A stretch of DNA of 64,000 nt from Roseomonas sp. KE2513 (lineage in GTDB: Bacteria; Pseudomonadota; Alphaproteobacteria; Acetobacterales; Acetobacteraceae), in assembly GCF_016107305.1 (NCBI RefSeq), contig NZ_RCVR01000011.1:1-64000 (forward strand). The letters are read 5' to 3'. Under the pieces are notes generated by a model. That model was not told the origin of the DNA. It was given only the letters and a program-made list of their open reading frames with translations, and ran no database searches. This document shows, piece by piece, positions 33,021-40,011 of this stretch. Numbering within the stretch: position 1 is the first letter of the stretch; each line of letters opens with the position of its first letter. The translations under genes and the position numbers were made by a program.

Positions 33021-34158
33021 ATCAGCAGCAGAATCCGCCTTCCGGGATGAGGTACGGACTTGGCTTGAGGCCGAGCTGCCGGCTGAGCTGCGCGATCTCA
33101 CCTTCCGGCCGGCGCCGGCAGCAGCTCTTTCTTGGTACCGGAAACTCTCCGCGCGCGGCTGGATCGCACCACATTGGCCACGTGCCTTCGGCGGCATGGA
33201 GGCCAGCCCAGTGCAGCAGCTCATCCTGATGGAGGAGGCCGCACGGATTGGCGCGCCGGAACTACCGACACAGGGCCTGAATCAGATCGGCCCCATCTTG
33301 CAGCGCTTCGGATCGCCGGAGCAGAAGGCGCAACACCTCCAGGCGATCCTCTCAGGGGAGGTGATCTGGTGCCAAGGCTATTCGGAGCCGGGCGCCGGGT
33401 CGGACCTTGCCTCCCTGCGAACGCGCGGCCGTCTGGAGGAGGATGCGGTCGTCATCAGCGGGCACAAGATCTGGACGACCTGGGGCCATCACGCGGACTG
33501 GATGTACGCCCTTGTTCGCACCGATGAGGACGCGCCGAAACGCGAGGGGATCAGCTTCGTGCTGATCGATCTCACGAGCCCCGGGATAACGCGGCGCCCA
33601 ATCCTCACACTTGCCGACGAGCGTGAGTTCTCCGAGATTTTTCTCGACGAGGTGCACGTGCCGAGGGCGAATATCGTCGGCCGACCTGGTAGTGGCTGGA
33701 CGGTGGCAACGGCCCTCCTGGATCAGGAACGTGTCCTGATCGGCTCTCCCTCCAATGCACTCCGGGCGCTCGAGCGCCTGCGCCGCGTTGTCCGGGCGCT
33801 CGGTGAGGGGCTCGATGCCGATGGCCGGGCTCGGCTGGCCGAGGCGGAGACGGAGACAGAGGTGCTCGTTGCCGCCTATCTCCAGCTTGTCGAGGATCAA
33901 GGCTGCGGCCGCCCCGTCGATGCGGCCACCCTTAAGCTGCTCGGCTCCGAGACGACCCAGTTCATCCTGGACGTCGAGCAGGAGATCTGCGGTGCGGCGG
34001 CAGCGCTCAAATACCCGGAGGTGTCGGGCGGTGAAGTCATCGACTTCAGCGAGCTGTTCCTGCAGTCGCGCCGACTGTCGATCTACGGCGGATCGAACGA
34101 GATTCAGCGCGGCCTCGTCGCCACGCGCGTGCTCGACCTTCCGAAAGGGCGCGCCTGA
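33007..34158 (+). CDS. Acyl-CoA dehydrogenase-family protein (probable large subunit of heteromer)
   Basis: A 383-residue flavoprotein. FAD/substrate motifs are QGYSEPGAGSDLASLRTRG, ISGHKIWTTWGHHADWM and IYGGSNEIQRGLVATRVL. In the last, Gly stands where classical enzymes have the catalytic Glu of YEGT, as in the FadE28/FadE29-like group that works as alpha2-beta2 pairs. I place the start at GTG 33007: it follows AGGAGG by 6 bases and overlaps the DUF35 gene end by 14 bases, with no suitable ATG nearby. The next gene is a second, shorter homologue, supporting a heteromeric enzyme. Confidence 0.9.
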   Translation: MLRPESAAESAFRDEVRTWLEAELPAELRDLTFRPAPAAALSWYRKLSARGWIAPHWPRAFGGMEASPVQQLILMEEAARIGAPELPTQGLNQIGPILQRFGSPEQKAQHLQAILSGEVIWCQGYSEPGAGSDLASLRTRGRLEEDAVVISGHKIWTTWGHHADWMYALVRTDEDAPKREGISFVLIDLTSPGITRRPILTLADEREFSEIFLDEVHVPRANIVGRPGSGWTVATALLDQERVLIGSPSNALRALERLRRVVRALGEGLDADGRARLAEAETETEVLVAAYLQLVEDQGCGRPVDAATLKLLGSETTQFILDVEQEICGAAAALKYPEVSGGEVIDFSELFLQSRRLSIYGGSNEIQRGLVATRVLDLPKGRA

Positions 34159-35189
34159 TGTCCGTAGGCAGCGACGGCTTGCATCTGATGGCGGACAGCC
34201 TGGCCAGGATGCTCGACACCGGCAGCCGGCGGGAGCGGGCGCGCGCCGCGGCCGACTTACCCGCCGCAAGTCGAGGTCTGGGCAACGAGCTGCTCGAGGC
34301 CGGCTGGCTCCGTCTTCTACTCGGGGAGGATTCCGGCGGATGGGGCGCCGATCCCGGTGAGTTCGCGATGCTCCTCGAGAACCTGGGTGGGATGCTCGCG
34401 CCGGAACCGCTTGGTCCGGCCATTGTGGCGGCGAGGTTGCTCTCTGACTGCGACACCAGCGCGACCAGCGCGCTCCTCTCAGATTTCGCAGAGGGCCGGG
34501 CAACGCTTCTCGTCGCCCAGCGCGCCGATTTCCCACTGGCGGATGCTCCGTCCCACGTGCTGGCGGATGCACAATGGGCCAGTCAGGTACTTTGCGCCCA
34601 ATGGCAGGACGATCACTTCCACCTCCTTGCCGTTCCCATCACGCAGCAGGCGCGCGGCCGCTGGCCGATGCGGCGGGCCTTGGATGGCGGGGCACTCTGG
34701 TTCTTCAATCCCGCCGAGGCCGGGGGCACGAGGATCGCAGAAGGACCTGCGGCGGAGCGCGCGTTTGCCACAGCCCAGAACCTGCTGCGGCTTGCCGCCG
34801 CCGCCAGCCTCGTCGGCATCGGGCAGCGCGTGCTCGACCTGACCACCGAGTACCTGCGCCTGCGCCGCCAGTTCGGGGTTCCGATTGGCTCCTTTCAGGC
34901 GTTGCAGCACCGCGCCGCGTCAATGCACGTTACCATTCACGGCACGCGCAGCCTCGTCCGCGAGGCGGCGCAGGCCATTGGCACGGGCAAGGAGACGCGT
35001 GCCTGCGCCATGGCAAAGGCGAAGGCTTCGACCGCCGTTCGCGCGGTGCTGAAGGAGGGGGTGCAGATGCACGGCGCGGTAGGCTTCTCCGACGAGCTGG
35101 AGTTGGCCCTGCACTTCCGCCGCGGCGTGGTTCTGGCAAGCCTTTTCGGAAGCCCAGCCGAGTGCAGGCGGGACCTGGGTCAGCGCTGA
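34158..35189 (+). CDS. Acyl-CoA dehydrogenase-family protein (probable small subunit of heteromer)
   Basis: A 343-residue homologue of acyl-CoA dehydrogenases, starting at the last base of the preceding dehydrogenase stop (TGATG). N-terminal helical domain (LLEAGWLRLLLGEDSGGWGA), a diverged middle domain and a clear C-terminal domain (YLRLRRQFGVPIGSFQALQH, QMHGAVGFSDELELALHFRR). The middle part lacks the strong FAD-binding motifs seen in its partner. This looks like the ChsE1/ChsE2 type of paired acyl-CoA dehydrogenase, in which both chains complete one active site. It is the last gene of the plus-strand set. Confidence 0.88.
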   Translation: MSVGSDGLHLMADSLARMLDTGSRRERARAAADLPAASRGLGNELLEAGWLRLLLGEDSGGWGADPGEFAMLLENLGGMLAPEPLGPAIVAARLLSDCDTSATSALLSDFAEGRATLLVAQRADFPLADAPSHVLADAQWASQVLCAQWQDDHFHLLAVPITQQARGRWPMRRALDGGALWFFNPAEAGGTRIAEGPAAERAFATAQNLLRLAAAASLVGIGQRVLDLTTEYLRLRRQFGVPIGSFQALQHRAASMHVTIHGTRSLVREAAQAIGTGKETRACAMAKAKASTAVRAVLKEGVQMHGAVGFSDELELALHFRRGVVLASLFGSPAECRRDLGQR

Positions 35190-35208
35190 AGCGGCTCTTT
35201 GGAAACGG

Positions 35209-35820
35209 TTACGCCGAGGGCCGCGACCGCTCCCCCGTCCATCGACGCACCGTGCCGAGGTCCACATCAAAGAGGTCGAGGACCCGCCCTAGCGTGTGGT
35301 CCACCATATCCTCGATGGACGCAGGGCGCGCGTAGAAGGCCGGCACGGGCGGATACACGATGGCGCCCGCCTCCGTCACAGCCGCCATCGAACGGATATG
35401 CCCGAGATGAAGTGGCGTCTCCCGAAGCATGAGAACCAGCCGACGGCGTTCCTTCAGTACGACATCGGCCGCGCGCGACAGGAGATTGCCCGTTACTCCC
35501 GTGGCAATCTCCGACATCGTCTTCACTGAGCAGGGAGCGACAACCATGCCCAGCGTGCGGAAGGATCCGCTGGAGCACGCCGCGCCGATGTCGCCGATCG
35601 GGTGCACGGTGCCCGCCAGCGCCTCAACGTCCGCGACCTTGAAGTTCGTCTCGTGAGCAAGTGTAATCCGTGCCGCCTGGGACATGATCAGGTGCGTATG
35701 GATCGAAGAACCGCGCAGAAGCTGAAGCAGCCGTATGCCGTAGAGCGCGCCCGAGGCGCCACTGATCCCGACGATCAGGCGCCGAGGCGTTTCCGGCGAG
35801 GCAGGGGAAGCGGAGGTCAT
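35209..35820 (-). CDS. UbiX-type flavin prenyltransferase (HmfG-like)
   Basis: A 203-residue enzyme that makes prenylated FMN, the cofactor of UbiD decarboxylases. The FMN-binding start RRLIVGISGASGALYGIRLL, MVVAPCSVKTMSEIATGVTG (FMN/prenyl site) and LKERRRLVLMLRETPLHLGH are all typical. A UbiD gene lies 10 kb away at the head of the neighbouring operon, and furoate clusters usually have such a pair, so this is probably the HmfG equivalent. It is separated from the operon end by a TIGR02444 gene on the other strand, so it needs its own promoter. Confidence 0.92.
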   Translation of the reverse strand: MTSASPASPETPRRLIVGISGASGALYGIRLLQLLRGSSIHTHLIMSQAARITLAHETNFKVADVEALAGTVHPIGDIGAACSSGSFRTLGMVVAPCSVKTMSEIATGVTGNLLSRAADVVLKERRRLVLMLRETPLHLGHIRSMAAVTEAGAIVYPPVPAFYARPASIEDMVDHTLGRVLDLFDVDLGTVRRWTGERSRPSA

Positions 35821-35834
35821 GAGGTGCCACCAGG

Positions 35835-36338
35835 ATGACAGGGCAAGGACTGAATATCAGTAATGATTTATGGCGCTTTTCCTGCACGGTCTACGCGGCA
35901 CCCGGCGTTGCGGAGGCCTGTCTTTACCTCCAGGACCGATACGGCGCTGACGTAAACTTGCTCCTGCTGGCAGCTTGGCTCGGCTCGATGCGCGGCGTCC
36001 GGATGGAAATGCCGCTGCCAGACGCGATAGCGGATGCCTCCTGGCAAGAAGCGGTAATCAGGCCTCTCCGTGCTGTCCGCCGCAGGGTGAAGGCGGGGGG
36101 TCTCGATGATCCCTCGTTCAGAGAGTTCCACGCCCAGCTTCTCGCGACCGAGCTCGCGGCGGAGCGGATCAGGCAGGCCCAATTGTTCCACTGGGCAGAG
36201 CATCACTTTCCGCCGCGACCTGCGGTGGCGGGGCTGGCGCGCGCCAACCTCGCCCTGCTCACCGGCAGCCCGCCCGAAGCCGCCGCGGCGCTGGACCAGC
36301 TGGCCGAGGCCGCCGAGGCCCGCGGGCCGGAGAGCTGA
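35835..36338 (+). CDS. TIGR02444 (DUF2390) family protein
   Basis: A 167-residue protein of the conserved hypothetical TIGR02444 family. The N-terminal LWRFSCTVYAAPGVAEACLY, LQDRYGADVNLLLLAAWLG and W(Q)EAVIRPLRAVRRRVK blocks are characteristic. Mostly helical, no signal peptide, function unknown. It lies between two minus-strand genes, 5 bases from the stop of the HmfE-like gene and 14 bases from the start of the UbiX gene, dividing what would otherwise be one operon. Confidence 0.88.
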   Translation: MTGQGLNISNDLWRFSCTVYAAPGVAEACLYLQDRYGADVNLLLLAAWLGSMRGVRMEMPLPDAIADASWQEAVIRPLRAVRRRVKAGGLDDPSFREFHAQLLATELAAERIRQAQLFHWAEHHFPPRPAVAGLARANLALLTGSPPEAAAALDQLAEAAEARGPES

Positions 36339-36343
36339 CCTGC

Positions 36344-37141
36344 TCACCGGCCGGTAAATTTCGGGTCGCGCTTCTCGTGGAAGGCCGCGACGCCCTCGCG
36401 AAAGTCCTCAGAGGTGCGAAGCCGACTATAGCAATGGCCCTCCAGCTCGATGGCGATGGACAGGCTCGCGTCCTCGGTATCGTTCAGCAGCTTCTTGGCG
36501 GTACGCTGCGCGAGCGGGGAGAAGGTCACCAGTTCCTTCACCAGCGCGCCCGTCGCCCTTTCCAACTCGCTATCCGCGACGACCTCTGTCGCGATTCCCC
36601 AGTCCAGCGCCTGCTTCGCCGGAATACGCCGGGAGCGCATAACGATGTCCTTCGTCCGCGTGATGCCGACGATCTTCTGGAGCCTGGCAGAGCCACCAGA
36701 GCCGGGGATCTGCCCCAGCTTCTGCTCCGGCAGCGCGTACTGCGTCGTCTCCGAGGCGAGGCGGAAGTCGCAGGCGAGCGAGATCTCGAAGCCGACCCCG
36801 AAGCAGTAGCCGCGGTTGGCGGCGATCACCGGCTTCGTGCAACGCGCGGGCGCGGCAATGTTCCAGGCAAGCTTCGAGACATGCTCGGGCGAGGCATCCA
36901 TGAACCCCTTGATGTATCCACCGGAGGAGAAATGCTTGCCAAGCGAACGCAACACGATCACCCGCACCGCCTCGTTCTCGTCCAGCGCCTCGAAGGCGCG
37001 GCGAAGCTGGTCGCGCTGCGGCATTTCGATGACATTATAGGGCGGCCGATCGAGAATGATGTCGCCGCGCCCCGCGGCAGCATCGATCTCGACATGGAAC
37101 CCGTCCAACCCGGTCAGGCGGGAATCGGTGGTATCGCTCAT
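36344..37141 (-). CDS. hmfE: Crotonase-family protein, probable 2-oxoglutaryl-CoA hydrolase (HmfE-like)
   Basis: A 265-residue crotonase. DIILDRPPYNVIEMPQRDQL opens the fold, the oxyanion holes are SLGKHFSSGGYIKGF and NRGYCFGVGFEISLACDFRL, and the acidic loop ALPEQKLGQIPGSGGSARLQ is intact. Sequence style and position, last gene after the Mo-hydroxylase subunits and acyl-CoA synthetase, match HmfE of furoate degradation, which hydrolyses 2-oxoglutaryl-CoA to 2-oxoglutarate. The start overlaps the ligase stop (ATGA). The crotonase fold is certain; the specific activity is inferred from the hmfABCDE order. Confidence 0.82.
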   Translation of the reverse strand: MSDTTDSRLTGLDGFHVEIDAAAGRGDIILDRPPYNVIEMPQRDQLRRAFEALDENEAVRVIVLRSLGKHFSSGGYIKGFMDASPEHVSKLAWNIAAPARCTKPVIAANRGYCFGVGFEISLACDFRLASETTQYALPEQKLGQIPGSGGSARLQKIVGITRTKDIVMRSRRIPAKQALDWGIATEVVADSELERATGALVKELVTFSPLAQRTAKKLLNDTEDASLSIAIELEGHCYSRLRTSEDFREGVAAFHEKRDPKFTGR

Positions 37142-38694
37142 GCAGTCGGCTCCTCAGCCGGGTTTTTTGCAGGAAAGGGGGTGGCGGGAATGTAGTCACC
37201 CTCCACCAGCTTGCGGCGCAGCAGCTTCCCGACGGGCGAGCGCGGCAGCTCCCCGACGATGACGAAGCGCCGCGGGCGCTTGAAGTTGGCGAGGCCGGAC
37301 TCGCGGCAGTGGCGGTCCAGCTCGTCCGGGCTCGCCTCTGCATTCAGCCGCACGAAGGCGACGACGATCCTGCCCCAGCGCTCATCGGGCAACCCGACGA
37401 CCGCGACCTCCGACACGGCGGGATGCAGAGAGAGGCAGCTCTCGATCTCCACCGGCGAGACATTCTCGCCGCCGGTGATGATCATATCGTCTACCCGCCC
37501 CGTAACGAAGAGATCGCCCTCGGCGTCGAAGTATCCTGTGTCACCTGTTAGATACCATCCATCGCGCAGCGACTTCGCATCGGCGTCCGGCCGCCGCCAA
37601 TAACCTTCGAAGGCTTCGTCGCCAGCCAGCGCGGCGGCAATTTGCCCCTCCTCACCGGGCGCGGCCGGTGTGTCGGGACTGCCGAGCTTCACGACCCGGA
37701 TACGCTGGTTCAGCCCCGATTTCCCGGCGCTTCCCGGCTTGCGCACGGCATCCTGCTCGATGGTGCAGGTATAGACCTCCGAGGATCCGTAATGGTTGAC
37801 GAATAGCTCCGGCCGGAAGGCCTCGGCGAGCCTGTTCAGCAGCCCGTCCGTCATCGACGCGCCGGCAAATCCCAGTTTGCGAACCGAGGAAACATCGCTG
37901 GCGGCGAAGCCCGGATGAGCGAGCATGTCGTGATAGAGAGTTGGGACGAGGTAGAGATTGGTGATCCGCTCCCCCTCGATGAGCTTCAGCGCCGCGGCGA
38001 CGTCGAAGCGCGGAAGGCAAACGAAGGTTCCGCCGATCAGCGACATCGCGAGAAGCGAGCGCACGCCCATGGTGTGATAAAGCGGCATCACGCCGAGCGT
38101 CCGCTCGGCGCGGCGATAGAGGTTCTGAGCGACATGCGCGATCGCGCCAGCGCGCTCCGCCCGGTGCCGGCGCGGCACGCCCTTCGGCCGCGACGTGGTG
38201 CCGGAGGTGTAGAGCATCACGGACCAGTCTTCCGCTGTGGCGCGCGGCAGGGCATCGGGCGCGCCGCTCGCGCACAAGGCATCAAAGCCCATCTCCGCCG
38301 CGCCCGGCGCACCGAGGACGATGCGGGGCAAGCCGCCCACCCCCTCCGCTCCTGCAATGGCCGCGGCGGAGGATTCCTCGTAGACCACGGCACGAATCTC
38401 GGCGTCGGAAATGCAGTAGGTCACGTCCTCCGCAGTCGCGCGCCAATTAAGCGGCGTCATGATGATGCCGTTCATCTGGCAGGCCCAGTGCAGCGTCGCC
38501 GCCTGCCAGCGGTTCTGCAGCAAAGTGAGGAGATGGTCCCCTTTCCGAAGCCCAAGCGCCTCTAGCCCGGCCGACAATGAGGAGATGCGCCGGTACCATT
38601 CGGCATAGCTCAACCGCAGATCGGCATCCACGATCGCCACGGCGCCGGGATCGCGTTCCACGGCCGCCAGGAAGCTGGTGCCGAGATCAAGCAT
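37138..38694 (-). CDS. hmfD: AMP-forming acyl-CoA synthetase, probable 2-furoyl-CoA synthetase (HmfD-like)
   Basis: A 518-residue adenylate-forming ligase. The P-loop is VMLYTSGTTSRPKGVP, the adenine loop NHYGSSEVYTC, the hinge region GWYLTGDTGYFDAEGDLFVT, and the catalytic lysine lies in PRSPVGKLLRRKL. The start at 38694 overlaps the 2Fe-2S subunit gene by 8 bases. In hmf clusters this gene follows the Mo-hydroxylase subunits and activates 2-furoate to 2-furoyl-CoA; the same order here is the basis for the specific call. Aromatic acids such as benzoate analogues remain possible substrates. Confidence 0.82.
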   Translation of the reverse strand: MLDLGTSFLAAVERDPGAVAIVDADLRLSYAEWYRRISSLSAGLEALGLRKGDHLLTLLQNRWQAATLHWACQMNGIIMTPLNWRATAEDVTYCISDAEIRAVVYEESSAAAIAGAEGVGGLPRIVLGAPGAAEMGFDALCASGAPDALPRATAEDWSVMLYTSGTTSRPKGVPRRHRAERAGAIAHVAQNLYRRAERTLGVMPLYHTMGVRSLLAMSLIGGTFVCLPRFDVAAALKLIEGERITNLYLVPTLYHDMLAHPGFAASDVSSVRKLGFAGASMTDGLLNRLAEAFRPELFVNHYGSSEVYTCTIEQDAVRKPGSAGKSGLNQRIRVVKLGSPDTPAAPGEEGQIAAALAGDEAFEGYWRRPDADAKSLRDGWYLTGDTGYFDAEGDLFVTGRVDDMIITGGENVSPVEIESCLSLHPAVSEVAVVGLPDERWGRIVVAFVRLNAEASPDELDRHCRESGLANFKRPRRFVIVGELPRSPVGKLLRRKLVEGDYIPATPFPAKNPAEEPTA

Positions 38695-39196
38695 GGCTGA
38701 CGTCCTCCCGAAGGCGTTCGGCCGCGGCCAGCGCGGCGCGCAGAATGGGGGCATAGCCGGTGCAGCGGCACAAATGGCCGGAGAGCACCTCGCGCAGTTC
38801 CCGCTCGTCCGGTGAGGGGTGGTCGCGCAGATAGGCATCCAGGGTCATCAGGATGCCCGGGGTGCAGAAGCCACATTGCAGTCCATGGTGCTCACGAAAG
38901 GCCTCCTGCAACACGGACAGCCGATCGGGCGCCGGCGCGAGCCCTTCGACCGTGCGGATCGATGCTCCTTCAACCTGCACAGCCAGCATGAGGCAGGCGC
39001 GCGCCATGCTGCCATCGACCTGGATGGTGCAGGCGCCGCAGACGCCGTGCTCGCAACCGGCATGGGTGCCGGTCGCCGCCAGCGGACCGCGCAGCGTGTC
39101 GAGCAGCGTCGTCCGCGGCTCGACCTCCGCCTCCACCGCGCGTCCATTGAGGGCAAAGCGGACGCGGTGCCTCGCACCGGCGCTCAGGCGCGGCAT
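38687..39196 (-). CDS. hmfC: 2Fe-2S subunit of xanthine dehydrogenase-family Mo-hydroxylase (HmfC-like)
   Basis: A 169-residue iron-sulfur subunit. The plant-ferredoxin-type cluster uses Cys48, Cys53, Cys56 and Cys68 (GCEHGVCGACTI ... ARACLM), and the second, helical cluster uses Cys108, Cys111, Cys143 and Cys145 (QCGFCTPG ... HLCRCTGYAP). All eight ligands are present. It transfers electrons from the Mo site of the large subunit to the FAD subunit. It overlaps both neighbours (coxM-like by 13 bases, ligase by 8), so subunits are made together. In the furoate pathway this corresponds to HmfC. Confidence 0.88.
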   Translation of the reverse strand: MPRLSAGARHRVRFALNGRAVEAEVEPRTTLLDTLRGPLAATGTHAGCEHGVCGACTIQVDGSMARACLMLAVQVEGASIRTVEGLAPAPDRLSVLQEAFREHHGLQCGFCTPGILMTLDAYLRDHPSPDERELREVLSGHLCRCTGYAPILRAALAAAERLREDVSHA

Positions 39197-40011
39197 CGCG
39201 CGGCCTCCTCGATCGTGGCGCGCCCGAGGCGGCGTACCAGCTCCCGGCGATAACGGGCGGTGGCGTGCAGGTCGTCGCGGGCGCCAAGGTCCCAGGCGAA
39301 GGCGTCCAGCGCCTCTTCCAGCGTCGGATCCCCTGGCTGCGGCAGGCTGCGCATCATTGGCCGATCCGCGACGCCACCGACGGCCAGACGCAGTACCGCC
39401 CCGTCCGCCACCGCCGCGCAGGCGACGATGGCGTAGTCCCCATGGCGCCGGCCGATCTCGCGGAAGGCCTGCCCGACCCCGGGCTTCGCCGCAGGGATGA
39501 AGACAGAGTCAATCATCTCGTTCTCGGCCTTGGCCGTATTCATCAGCCCCGTGAAGAACTCGCCCGCCGGCAGGCTGCGCGCCCTGCGGTGCGAGCGCAG
39601 CCTTACCTCTCCACCGAGCGCCAGCAGCAGCAGCGGAATTTCCGCGCTCGGGTCCGCATGCGCGACCGAGCCGCAGACAGTTCCGCGCGACCGCGTTTGC
39701 GCGTGCCCGATCCAGGGCAAGGCGGCGGCTAGCATCGGATGGCGCTGGGCAAGGTCCGGAAGCGCGCCCAGCGCCGCTTGGCGGACGCCGGCGCCGATCG
39801 TGAGCCCTGCCGCGTCATCCGACAGAATCCGGAACTCCGGCACCCCCATCACGTCCACCAGCACGCCGGGCCGTGCAAGGCGCATGGCCAGCATGGGCAT
39901 GAGCGACTGACCGCCCGCCAGGATGCGCGCCTCCGTTCCCTCGCGGCGCAGCACGTCCAGGACCTCCTTACGATCCTCCGCACGCACGTAGTCGAAGGAC
40001 GCCGGCTTCAT
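39184..40011 (-). CDS. hmfB: FAD-binding subunit of xanthine dehydrogenase-family Mo-hydroxylase (HmfB-like)
   Basis: A 275-residue subunit of the CoxM/XdhB type. FAD motifs are visible: ARILAGGQSLMPMLAMRLAR and the second loop TRSRGTVCGSVAHADPSAEI. The C-terminal domain has AFREIGRRHGDYAIVACAA. It passes electrons from the iron-sulfur subunit to an acceptor. It overlaps the Mo-subunit gene by 4 bases and the 2Fe-2S subunit by 13. Corresponds to HmfB in 2-furoyl-CoA dehydrogenase. Confidence 0.88.
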   Translation of the reverse strand: MKPASFDYVRAEDRKEVLDVLRREGTEARILAGGQSLMPMLAMRLARPGVLVDVMGVPEFRILSDDAAGLTIGAGVRQAALGALPDLAQRHPMLAAALPWIGHAQTRSRGTVCGSVAHADPSAEIPLLLLALGGEVRLRSHRRARSLPAGEFFTGLMNTAKAENEMIDSVFIPAAKPGVGQAFREIGRRHGDYAIVACAAVADGAVLRLAVGGVADRPMMRSLPQPGDPTLEEALDAFAWDLGARDDLHATARYRRELVRRLGRATIEEAARCRA

